Both the position numbers and the translations under genes were made by a program. The notes below the pieces were generated by a model. That model worked only from the letters and a program-made list of their open reading frames with translations, was not told the DNA's origin and made no database searches. DNA of 64,000 nucleotides from contig NC_133330.1 in NCBI RefSeq assembly GCF_042186555.1, positions 342,499,911 through 342,563,910 of the forward strand. Reading direction: 5' to 3'. The stretch is from Aquarana catesbeiana (Eukaryota > Chordata > Amphibia > Anura > Ranidae). Shown here one piece after another: positions 55,401 through 64,000 of this stretch; the first letter of the stretch is position 1, and every line of letters starts with the position of its first letter.

Positions 55401-56714
55401 GGGCACAACGGGCCTGTGTTTGTCTTCTTCTTGGTGGCAGCGGGACACTACGTGTGCTTGCCACCTCACCAGCTTGAACTGCACTTATGGGACTCGCCAC
55501 GTCACCAAGTGTTACTGCAGTGCTGGTTTGACTATGACCGGGATGTACTAGGCCGCTGGCGCTTGCCAGTTCAATAAAAAGCTTCCAAAAAAACTGTTAG
55601 CGATCGCAGGGATCAGGCCTGACTCTGCGAACGCTGCAGTTATGCGTTTAGTGTTTTGTAAGTGACAGTGATCGATCGATACTGCACTTGGGTGGGCTGG
55701 GCTGGGCCGGGCGGAGGGGCAAAACGCAGGTGCTAGCAGGTATCTGGGCTGATCCCGCTAACACTGCATTTTTGGGAACCCTAAACTGCTGGGGACGCTA
55801 GTATAGATCTGATCGGATCAGATATTGATCCATACAGATACTATACCACTAAGGGAGGCGTATGCTGCGTACGTGGGTGTTAGCGGTACTGGCGCTAATC
55901 TGACGCTGCCTGGGGCGACGCATATCACTGCCGGGCGATCTGCGGGCTAAACCTTTATTCGGTAATAAACAGCGGGTGCCCTGACACTATAAAAAATAAA
56001 CGAACTAACCAGCGTCACCCGTAACGGTTATATGGTGATCAGTGGTGAAAGGGTTAACTAGGGGGCAATCAAGGGGTTAAAACGTTTATTAGATAGTATA
56101 TGGGGGTCCCTGTCGCTATAAAACGCTGACGGCGAACCTAAATATTTACCTCCCTAACTAGCATCACCAGTGACACTAATACAGTGATCAGAAAAATGAT
56201 CGCTTAGTGACACTAGCGATGGGGGGGTGATCAAGGGGTTAAAACTTTATTAGGGGGGGTTAGGGGGGTATCCTAGCCCTAAAGGGGGGTAATACTAACT
56301 GCCCTAACACACTAACTGTCACAAACTGACACCATGCAGTAATCAGAAAAAAAAAAACTGCTTGGTGTCAGTGTGACAGGGGAGGGGGAGGGGTAATTAG
56401 GGGGGGATCGGGGGGATTGGGGGGTAAAGGGGGGGTGTTATGTGTGCCTGGCATGTTCTACTGTGATGTGTGTGTGTTGTGCACTCACTCGGATGTCTTC
56501 TCTCCTCGGCGCCGGAATGGAAAATACCGAGCCGAGGAGAGATGACATCACATCCCCTGCCTCTCCCCCTCATCTCTGAACGCTCCCAGACCAAAGCCGA
56601 CCGCCTCGGGCACCGGGGGGGGGGGTCCGATCGGACCCCCGCCCGCGGGAAGGCAATCACGTACCAGGTATGTGATTTTGCCTGCCCGTGGCATTCTGCC
56701 GACGTATATCGAGC
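52497..56714 (-). mobile_element. Inverted composite piggyBac-type copy B, both ends truncated
   Basis: Reverse-complement homology to copy A: 52497-52580 matches A 49885-49800, and 52985-56714 matches A from about 48905 back to about 44690. 52585-52984 is a different repeat replacing A 48905-49800. The terminal CCACTT ends are lost on both sides, and about 35 integrase codons are missing from the host, so insertion or later rearrangement deleted flanks. Confidence 0.82.
55108..55500 (-). CDS. 130-aa piggyBac-derived protein: N-terminal remnant plus C-terminal cysteine-rich domain
   Basis: This uninterrupted frame in copy B starts MASPISAVQAGEV. An N-terminal piece (AAFANPNWKP, APVLPPFTSP) is followed directly by SRLHERHFLYVLP and the cysteine-rich zinc-binding domain: CRVC, CPSC, PGLCIGECFERYH (pattern CX2C-X12-CX2C-X6-CX3C-X4-H). 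In piggyBac transposases this domain binds the transposon ends. The central DDD catalytic domain, several hundred residues, is absent. It may be an inert relic, or a DNA-binding fragment able to compete for element ends. That role is inference. Copy A has the same fusion but is frameshifted. Confidence 0.75.
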   Translation of the reverse strand: MASPISAVQAGEVASTRSVPLPPRRRQTQARCAHSALPAAFANPNWKPTASAAPVLPPFTSPTKCSRLHERHFLYVLPSTPTQRTPQKRCRVCSKRGYRRDTRYYCPSCPDNPGLCIGECFERYHSLVEY

Positions 56715-57221
56715 CGACATAAAGAGCAAGCTAAAAAAGGCTATGGAGGAGACAGGAAAAAATTGGATGTACTGTCTCCCACTAGCTATTTTAAGCATGC
56801 ACATCACCCCCACTAAAGAGGGGCTGAGTCCATTAGAAATGATGTATGGTAGCCCTTATAAAACACCTTTATTACCAAATGAAACCCAAACAGAGGAAGG
56901 GGAGAGAACCTTAGCAGAATACATGTCAAGGTTATTAAAACAGAAACAAATTAACCAAGAGTGTTCCATTCCAGAAGGAGAGCCCATAGGAGAAGACAAA
57001 ATACAAACCGGGTCCTCATCAAGGTGATCAGAAAGAAGCATTGGCACTCCCCTAAGTGGGTCGGGCCATATCAAGTACTCCTTACTACTCCCACTGCAGT
57101 AAGAATTGCTAAAAGGACTATCTGGATTCACCAATCCCACTGTAAAAAGGTAGACATAGGCAGAGTAGGGACAGAAAGACTGAAGGAGGGGGAAAGTCCA
57201 ACTACAAAGGGAGGCAGATAA
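56715..57221 (+). pseudogene. Integrase C-terminal part
   Basis: The first frame has METGKNW-like sequence (AMEETGKNWMYCLPLAILSM) and GLSPLEMMYGSPY, both hallmarks of gamma-type integrases, ending at a stop near 57026. The next frame (from 56961) carries the C-terminal domain with WVGPYQVLLTTPTAVRIA and WIHQSHCKK, ending at 57221. One frameshift separates them. Its GPY-type domain supports the gamma/epsilon assignment. Confidence 0.85.
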
Positions 57222-57287
57222 AAGGTCTGCTTGTCTCAACCTTGGTGAAGAAAAGGCCCTATCTAGGCCCCCCTCACTTCAGATAGG

Positions 57288-59971
57288 ATGGTAGGGATTT
57301 TGTTCCTCGTGGGAGTATTGGTGACTCTAGGAGAGGCCTTTATACGGGGAGGTAGGAGACATGGAAAGATAGTGGAACCAATCAATTGGGAAGAGACAGG
57401 AAGAGCATTGAACCTCACCTTTGTTGAAGGAACCACCAGTACTATACAGGTGGATTTCTGCCAGATGACAGATTGTGGAGATAAGGTAGAAGCAAGCAAG
57501 TTGACCTGGGCAGATAAATACGTGTGCTACCTGGCTGGAACTACCGGGTGTACTACTTGGGATTCAGTCATGTGGACAACTGCAGCCCAGGATTGGGGAT
57601 ATGAGATCCCAGCAGCAGGAGATTTAAAGAATAGATTAACCATAACTAAAAGCAGCCTACTCTCCCTGTACAGAACCAAAGAATTGCAATATATTATTGA
57701 TTTCCTTGAAGGACCCAAAACTAGAAGATCAGAGGTTATACCGTGTAGGAGCTTGGATATCAGGAACTGACCCTTTGGGAAAATTCTTCCTTGAAGTCAA
57801 ACCAAAGAATGAGACAAACAAGAAGAAAGAATTAGATAATGAGAACCGACTTACAGTAGAGGTATTAGGACCCATAGCGAGATTCACCAATCTCACAGTG
57901 GAAGAAGCTATAACATTAGAAACAGAATACCAGGATAAGAATGAACGGCTTGAATGGTTGATCTATACTGCTAACATCCTTAAAAAAAAAGAGAACTGCT
58001 TGGTCTGTGTAGGGGCCAGACCCCAGCTGGCTACAGTGCCTTTTCCCTTAAATAACAATATAGATCCAGATGGTTTAGCGTGTATGCTAAAGCTATATAA
58101 AAAAACATAAAAACCTGACACCAACACTCCCTGTCACACGTTAAGTTTGTTGTTTCCCCAGATTCAGAGACCGCAGATACCCCCTGCTGTCACGGCATAC
58201 CCTGGCAACTTTACTTGTTTTGCACTTCCGGGGAATGAGAGTGGCACAGATTTGGGGTCTTTACCGGTTGACTACTGCATGGAGAGGATTAACAAAATTG
58301 TAAAGGGAGAGGGTGACGACTGGGTTGAGCACGACACCCAGAGGGCGGACGTCTGGTGGTTATGCGGAGATAAGAGGCTCAGAGCGAGCATCCCAGCCAA
58401 TTCCCGAGGGGATTGTGCCCTGGTACAGCTGGCAATGCCTCTGCGCTTACTGTCAGAGTCCTCTTGGAAGAAGGGTCACCGGAGGAGCAGAAGGGACACC
58501 TCTCCTGCAGGGTCTTTTGACCCCCAGATCTACATAGATGAGATTGGGGTTCCGCGTGGTGTGCCGAGCGAGTTTAAGGCTAGGAACCAAGTGGCGGCTG
58601 GATTTGAGTCTCTTCTCTGGTGGGTGACAGTAAACAAAAATGTTGACTGGATTAACTATATATACTATAACCAACAAAGGTTTGTAAATTACACCAGGGA
58701 TGCAGTTAAGGGATTGGCAGAGCAATTAGCCCCTACCTCTCTGACGGCATGGCAGAATAGGATGGCATTAGATATGGTCCTAGCAGAAAGAGGAGGGGTC
58801 TGTAAAATGTTTGGTGGTATGTGTTGCACCTTTATTCCTAACATTACAGCTCCTGGAACAGTGACTAGAGCCCTCAAAGGATTGACAGCTAGACATGTGC
58901 ACAGCCAAAAAATTTGTTCATTTTCGTTTTCGTTTCATTAGTTTATTATTTTTTTTAGTTTTTCGGGTCATTCGTTATGATTGCGATTCGTAAATGCGTT
59001 CATTCGTAAATTTGTAAATGCGTTCATTCGTACATTTGTAAATTCGAACATTCGTTCATTCGTACATTCGTTCATTCGTACATTTTTACATTTGTACATT
59101 CGTAAATTCGTACATTCACAAATTCGTAAAATCGTACATTTGTAAATTAGAAAATTCGGAAATTTGTAAATTCGAAGTTTGAAAATCCAAGAACACGAAA
59201 ATTCAAAAATCGGAAATAGTAACTAACTATTTAGGTATTGTCATTTTCTTTCAAATTTGACTGTCAGTGAACGTAACAAATACGAATTTATCCGAAGTTA
59301 CGAATTATCCATAATTAATGCTGCATCTAAACAAATGGAACGGAACAAATTAATAATAAATAATAATAATAAAACGTTGTTATTATTATTATTATTGTTA
59401 TTTATTATTATTAATTCATTCCGTTCCATTCCGTTTTTTTCGGGTCATTCATAACTTCGGATAAATTTGTATGTGTTACGTTCACTAACAGCCAAATTTG
59501 AAAGGAAATTACAATACCTATAATTTAAAAGTTACTAGTAATTACTAATAGTTAAGTTATTATAGTTAACTATTATTTCATATTTCCGAATTTTCGAATT
59601 TACAAATTTACGAATTCACTAATTTACTAATGTACGAATGCCCGAATTTCCGAATGTCCAATTTTATCGAATTTACGAATATTTGGAAAAAATTCGTTAA
59701 ACGGGTTTTCGTTAATTCGGATATTCCCGAATTAACGAATTTGTCGAAATTCGTTAAAAAACTCATTCGGAACGAAACGAATTGCACATGCCTATTGACA
59801 GCTTTATCGAATTAATTAGCGGAAAACTCGGGTATTAATGATCCATTCACAAATTGGCTTGAAGGTTGGTTTGGGAAATGGACTGGACTTGCCACCTCAT
59901 GTTTGATCTCTATTGCCGTGGTTTTAGCCATCTTAGTCATTTGTGGATGTTGTTGTATTCCCTGTATCTGA
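57288..59971 (+). pseudogene. Retroviral env, broken by frameshift, stops and a palindrome insertion
   Basis: It starts at 57288 with a hydrophobic signal-like segment. A frameshift lies between about 57700 and 57770. The following frame has stops at 58108-58110 and 59813-59815. A basic furin-type cleavage motif lies at about 58480-58500 and separates surface from transmembrane subunits. A CX6CC motif (CKMFGGMCC) lies near 58801-58830. The palindrome 58891-59793 with its 10-bp duplication interrupts the ectodomain. The membrane-spanning segment (SCLISIAVVLAILVICG) is at about 59900-59950, ending at TGA 59969-59971. The CX6CC and cleavage arrangement is that of gamma-type envelopes. No functional envelope can be made. 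Confidence 0.88.
58891..59793. mobile_element. 903-bp AT-rich palindromic element, 10-bp target duplication
   Basis: Ends AGACATGTGCA and (inverted) AGGCATGTGCAA, with a perfect 10-bp duplication ATTGACAGCT at 58881-58890 and 59794-59803. The two halves are inverted copies meeting in an (AAT)n/(ATT)n centre near 59345. For example, GTGAACGTAACAAATACGAA pairs with TTTGTATGTGTTACGTTCAC. It is built of ATTCG/CGAAT-rich units with no coding capacity. Confidence 0.9.
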
Positions 59972-60139
59972 GGACTCTCTCAAAGATTAATTGAGACCGC
60001 CATGACCAGGATAATGTACCACAAGGAGAAGATATCTATGATGATGCGAGTACTCCTCTCAATGAAGTAAGGTCTGAAAACCCAATTGTGGAACGGACCT
60101 GCACTGAAGTAATAAATTGAGAAAGCAAATATAGATATC

Positions 60140-60150
60140 AGAGGAGGGAA
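60140..60150 (+). promoter_or_regulatory. Polypurine tract
   Basis: AGAGGAGGGAA abuts the 3' LTR, as required for plus-strand priming in retroviruses. Confidence 0.85.
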
Positions 60151-60550
60151 TGATAAGAAATATGCAAAGAATTACAGGTGCTATCGACATTTGCCTTATT
60201 CCTTATATGCTCTTTTTCTAGCTAAAATGGCCCTTATTGTTTATGCAACCTGCTTAGTTCCGACCAAGAACTAGCAAAAGTTTACCATAATAGGAAATAT
60301 TGTGAAAGACACGCTGGATTTGACAATAAAGCTGACAATGCACCATGAGTCACCAGTGTGCCTTAGCCAATGGCAGCTTGCCAAATACTGCTATAAAATG
60401 ACGTGTAAAAGGGTTCCTGTGTGACTCTGCTGGAACTCCTTGCTGTGAACAGAGTTCACTCCTATGTATCGATACATTTGTAATAAATCTGTCTTCTAAT
60501 CAACATGACCGGAGTTGACTGATCAGTGAGAGAGTGGAATTTTACAGACA
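60151..60550 (+). repeat. Second full LTR (400 bp)
   Basis: It begins TGATAAGAAATATG and ends TTTTACAGACA. TATAAAA is at 60392-60398. It is highly similar to 36616-37022, the main differences being short indels (CCCTGACTT versus CCCTT). It is followed by a second PBS and leader, not by host sequence. Confidence 0.93.
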
Positions 60551-61020
60551 TTATGATCCTTCGAGCCGGAAGTAAGGATTAGGTGGTGGATCGAACGGTT
60601 CCGTCCAAAATATCGGTGAGTATCAGACTCCCTCTCGCTGAGACCTAGGTCCTCCCACTCAAGTTAAGTGGTAAAAAAGAGGCTGGTCGGCTCCGGGATC
60701 CACACCTGACTTATACTCCTGGACTTCTGATCCAGTCCTCTGGGTCTGTGAAAGGTAAGACAGATCTTTTCTCTTCTACTCGAGGTGATTTGGGTTTTTA
60801 TTGAGTATGCCGGCACTGTAAGATCTAGGTGACACAGGGGCGGAAGACAGAGGCACTTGGGGACGTTGCCTATGGTAAATAGACGTAGCCCGCTGTCCGA
60901 GACAGATTACAAAAAATTTAAGGTACCGAAAGATGATAGATGATTGATAATTGTTGTGAATAGTGACTACAAGTAATCTGGATAGATTACAGAGAGTCAC
61001 AGTGGCCATTTCAGGGTTTT
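60551..61020 (+). repeat. Second copy of PBS and leader
   Basis: It matches 37023-37519 with small deletions, including PBS TGATCCTTCGAGCCGGA at 60554-60570. It stops within a poly-T run, where it joins LTR sequence. Confidence 0.92.
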
Positions 61021-61024
61021 TTTT

Positions 61025-61156
61025 TGTGACTCTGCATGGAACTCCTTGCTGTGAACAGAGTTCACTCCTATGTATCGATACATTTGTAATAAATCTGTCT
61101 TCTAATAAACATGACCGGAGTTGACTGATCAGTGAGAGAATGGAATTTTACAGACA
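61025..61156 (+). repeat. Third, partial LTR (R-U5)
   Basis: It matches LTR sequence from about 36891 to 37022. Its first base falls close to the predicted transcription start (about 28 bp after TATAAAA). Its right end is followed by TGTTG, the right copy of the 5-bp target duplication, and then Tc1 sequence. Confidence 0.9.
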
Positions 61157-61982
61157 TGTTGTGCGGCCGTCTCTTGGCAGGTTGGCTGTTGTGCCATGTT
61201 CTTACCATTTGGTTATTATAGATTTGATGGTGCTTCTAGGGATCATCAAAGATTTGGAGATTTTTTTATAACTTAACCCTGACTTGTACTTCTCAACAAC
61301 ATTGTCCCTTACTTGTTTGGAGAGTTCCTTGGTCTTCATGGCAGTGTTCGGTTAGTGGTGCCTCTTGCTTAGGTGTTGCAGCCTCTGGGGCCTTTCACAA
61401 AGGTGTGTCTATGTAATGACAGATCATGTGACACTTAGATTGCACACCGGTGGACATCATTTCACTAATTACGTGACTTCTGAAGGTAATTGGTTGCACC
61501 AGAGCTTTTTATGGGCTTCATAACAAAGGGGGGTGAATACATACGCACATGGCAATTATCAGTTTTTTATTTCTGAAAAATAGTTTTATGTATATATTTT
61601 TCTAATTTTACTTCCCCAACTTAGACTATTGTGTTCTGATCCATCACATGTAATTCAGATTGAAAACACATTGAACTAAAGGCTGTAATGTAACAAAATA
61701 GGTAAAAAGCCAAGGGGGTGAATACTTTTGCAAGGCACTGTATGCCCTGTATCTGCATGTGCCGACGTCATCGGCACATGCGCACTCAAGCAATGGCATG
61801 TACACGCCGTTCAGTGAAGCCGATGACACCGCCTGGAGCGGGGTACGAGGACCGCTGCAGGGGCTTTGATCTGAGGTAAGTAACTCATAATGAGCTAGTA
61901 TGCTATGCATACTAACTCGTTATGCCTTTGTCTTTCAGGTTTTATTGTTTTTTTTTTGTTTGTGGGTTTACAACCACTTTGA

Positions 61983-62573
61983 GGACCGCCTGCCCGCAAT
62001 GTACTGCAGACTGGCGGCCCGTACAAGCACAGTGATGTCGCTGGCCTTTTTCCTGACACAGGGCGCATGTGCACGCCCCCGCCCGCCAGCTCCTGCTGTG
62101 ATTGGACATGGTAGCACTTATCCCATCACTGGCGGCTTCCCCTGCTCGGCGGTGGCCTCCCATTCTCCTGCTCTCCACTTTCCATTCTCTGTGCCCCCCA
62201 AGCCCACCCGATTTTGAAGCCTATTAGAGCCTCTGTAAATCATGTGCCCTGAAAGGGGCCAGACGCATGAAAGGGGGGGTGGCCGCGGCTATGAACCTAT
62301 CCATTGCCTATAGGGGGATGTCGTAGGGAGAGGGGGCAGCACCCGGGCGCCCCCTAATAGACGGGCCGCCACTGGATTAAGGGCCCGGGATCTGCTGATC
62401 GGCTGTGTCCAATCACAGCCCAGAGTTCTGTGATGACAATCAACACAGAGCTCTGTACAGAGGGAACGATCTCTCTGTTTTTCATCCCTGGAAAGCAGGG
62501 AGAAGAAACAAAGAGAATTTTAGTAAAAAGCAGCAAACATTACACACTGAACCCCTTAATCACCCGAGATGTT
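61983..62573. other. Intergenic, repeat-like, no supported gene
   Basis: GC-rich sequence after the hairpin MITE, including GATCGGCTGTGTCCAATCAC, also present in similar form at 6829-6846. I see no recognisable coding sequence. Confidence 0.45.
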
Positions 62574-62574
62574 A

Positions 62575-63010
62575 AAGTGGGAGCCAGTTCCCTTGTATGA
62601 TCTTTACCTATAGGTGAGCCTATAATAAGGCTTATCTATAGGTGCAGTAAAGGAAATATCTCCTAAATGTGCGCCGTTTAGGAGATATTTACTTTAGATG
62701 CAGCCGGTGACGTCACTGGCGCATGCGCTCTAAAGTAGCGGCCCCCCGTGCCGTTCCTTCGGAGCCTTGCGGTAAACAGTGACTCCCGCACGCATGCGTC
62801 ATTGGCGGCTCGGCCATTCATGTTGCCGAAGCCTGCGGACCTGGAGGAAAGACCGGGTGAAGGTGGAAGCGCCTTCAGCAGTGACAGCGCGGGGCTTCGT
62901 TTTCACGTAAGTCTGTCATAATGTGCTAGTATGTAATGCACCCCACACATTATGACTTCAACTGCCTGGGACTTTTTTTTTTTTTTTTTTTTTAATGAGG
63001 TCTACTACCG
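62575..63010. mobile_element. Hairpin MITE, uninterrupted family copy
   Basis: Ends TTAAAGTGGGAGCC and (inverted) TTAAAGCGGTAGTAGACC, with two internal hairpins. GTGAGCCTATAATAAGGC pairs with itself, and ATATCTCCTAAA pairs with TTTAGGAGATAT. It is the same arrangement as the split copy at 35008/61982. The TTAA flanks suggest a piggyBac-type duplication. Confidence 0.75.
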
Positions 63011-63090
63011 CTTTAACCCTTTCCCAGCCAGTGTCATTAGTACAGTGACAGTGCATGCCTACCAACTTTTTGAGATGGGAACGGGGGACT

Positions 63091-63580
63091 AGACATGTGC
63101 TGTTTGTTATTGAATTAAAATTCGGACTAATTTTCGTAAATTCGGATGTATCCAAATTAGAATAGTACCGAATTGAAGCGAATCCGAAATAATGAAAAAA
63201 AAAAAATTTTGACGAAATTCAAATCGTTTTCGAATACTTTTCGAATTCAAATCGTTTTTGAATTCGAAAATTTTTCGAATTCGAATAGTATTAAAATTCG
63301 AATTCGAAAACTTTTCGGATAGTAATTAATTTGAATTCAAATAGTAATTCATCTATTATTATTTTCTATTCTATTTTATCCTCTTTGGAAATTGAAAAAC
63401 GATTTAAATTCGAAAATGATTGAATTTGAAAACTATTTGGATTTGAAAACTATTCTAAATTGATTCGAAAACTTTTTGAATCAATCCAAATTCGAATTCG
63501 GAAAAATTAAACAAATTTAACTAAACGAATTGATGAAAATAACGAATCAAAAATAATTTTTTTTCGTTCTGCACATGTCT
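63091..63580. mobile_element. 490-bp AT-rich palindromic element, 10-bp target duplication
   Basis: Ends AGACATGTGCTG and (inverted) AGACATGTGCAG. The flanks ACGGGGGACT (63081-63090) and ACGAGGGACA (63581-63590) match at 8 of 10 positions. The interior is AATTCGAA-rich, centred near 63335. It is the same family as 58891-59793. Confidence 0.85.
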
Positions 63581-63599
63581 ACGAGGGACACCTATTAGC

Positions 63600-64000
63600 A
63601 AAGGTATGTAGGCATAGGACACACCCCCTGCCACGCCCCCTTAAAGGAGAAGTATATATAAAAAAAAGCCCACAGGGCAGACTGCCATTCTGTCGGAGAT
63701 GAACAGAGTGATCCATGTTTCTGCTAACCAGGAACACGGATCGCTCTGTTCATCTAGTGAATCCATCCCCCACACAGTTAGAAAGCACCCCCTAGGGACA
63801 CAGTCAACCCTTTGATCGCCCCTGATGTTAACCCCTTCCCAGCCAGTGTCATTAGTACAGTGGCAGTGCATATTTTTTTTTTTTTTTTTAGTACTGATCA
63901 CTGTATTGGTGTCACTGGTTCCCACAGTGTCAGTTAGTGTCAGATTTCTCACCACAATATCGCAGTCCCACTATAAGTCACTGATCGCCTCCATTACTAG
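63600..64000. repeat. Unclassified repeat with duplicated motif
   Basis: CCAGCCAGTGTCATTAGTAC at 63838 also occurs at 63028, so both belong to one dispersed family. It contains a short inverted pair (GAACAGAGTGATCCATG and CGGATCGCTCTGTTC). No gene is seen. Confidence 0.55.

Larger units (their letters stand above)
36616..61156 (+). mobile_element. Endogenous retrovirus, gamma/epsilon-type, with extra 3' leader and R-U5
   Basis: Order: LTR 36616-37022, tRNA-Tyr PBS, leader, partial gag, [LINE], RNase H and integrase pieces, env, polypurine tract 60140-60150, LTR 60151-60550, a second PBS and leader 60551-61020, and a partial LTR 61025-61156. The whole block is bounded by TGGTG (36611-36615) and TGTTG (61157-61161), an imperfect 5-bp target duplication, inside a Tc1 element whose sequence resumes on both sides. 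The integrase C-terminal GPY-type domain and a CX6CC transmembrane envelope motif place it with gamma/epsilon-type retroviruses. It is defective: part of gag, all of protease and most of RT are absent, and the remaining genes carry stops, frameshifts and insertions. Confidence 0.93.
35121..61740 (-). mobile_element. Tc1 transposon (minus), split by a TTAA MITE and a provirus
   Basis: Ends CAGTGCCTTGCAAAAGC (35121) and CTTTTGCAAGGCACTG (ending 61740), flanked by TA at 35119-35120 and 61741-61742. Removing insertions leaves about 1.6 kb, the same family as 28119-30056. Transposase remnants on the minus strand run from the start codon near 61339 to 61162, then 36610 to 35990, with frameshifts. 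DLRLGRRFTFQQDNDPKHTA is readable at about 36117-36058. Confidence 0.93.
35008..61982. mobile_element. Hairpin MITE, outermost host of the nested stack
   Basis: The left part (35008-35118) has end CTAAAAGTAGTTGTAAACCC and two hairpins, GGTAAGCCTATAATAAGGCTTACC-type (35051-35076) and TATCTCCTAAAC/GTTTAGGAGATA. The right part (61741-61982) ends GGTTTACAACCACTTTGA. The two parts are separated by the Tc1 element at 35121-61740. A second copy of the family at 62575-63010 is uninterrupted and shows the same hairpins. Confidence 0.75.

Noticed and set aside
37023..60150. A possibly functional endogenous retrovirus or envelope gene
   Set aside because: gag and pol are largely deleted. env has a frameshift, stops and a 903-bp insertion.

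Overview
This is vertebrate nuclear DNA, most likely from a frog and probably a ranoid. The organism call is inference. It rests on an intron-containing vertebrate gene (pomgnt1) and a repeat set I associate with amphibian genomes: L1/Tx1 and CR1 LINEs, DIRS, Tc1, piggyBac-type TTAA elements and a gamma-type retrovirus. There is no prokaryotic gene organisation. A run of exactly 500 N (180-679) is an assembly gap.

Layout. 1-13.6 kb holds the last ten coding exons and 3' UTR of pomgnt1 on the + strand. They encode the C-terminal 290 residues of the O-mannose beta-1,2-GlcNAc transferase. Its introns are swollen by long minisatellites (26, about 15, 28 and 40 bp units plus a G-rich array) and small transposon relics. 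13.6-24.5 kb is intergenic: nested TTAA and hAT-like elements, a 27-bp array, a fold-back Tc1 derivative, a 35-bp array and a decayed DIRS retroelement. 24.5-30.5 kb is a decayed L1/Tx1-type LINE (- strand) split by a CR1 LINE and by a complete Tc1, which itself carries a 299-bp hAT element with a perfect 8-bp target duplication. 30.5-35 kb holds short arrays, a LINE 3' end and unclassified sequence.

35.0-62.0 kb is the most striking part: one nested stack about 27 kb long. A hairpin-rich MITE is split by a Tc1 element (TA duplication). The Tc1 is split by a TTAA MITE and by an endogenous retrovirus (5-bp duplication). The provirus has a tRNA-Tyr-type primer binding site, broken gag, pol and env, and an extra leader plus R-U5 at its 3' end. 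Inside it lie an L1/Tx1 LINE with an intact 1269-residue ORF2, a 5-bp-duplication MITE, an inverted piggyBac-type copy and a 903-bp AT-rich palindrome (10-bp duplication). The LINE's ORF1 is in turn split by a 5.5-kb composite piggyBac-type element (TTAA duplication). 62-64 kb holds another copy of the hairpin MITE, a second AT-rich palindrome with a 10-bp duplication, and unclassified repeats.

The only host gene I can support is pomgnt1. The other long open frames are transposon genes or artefacts of tandem repeats. Several insertions can be checked inside the window, because a paralogous copy of the same host element shows the uninterrupted target.
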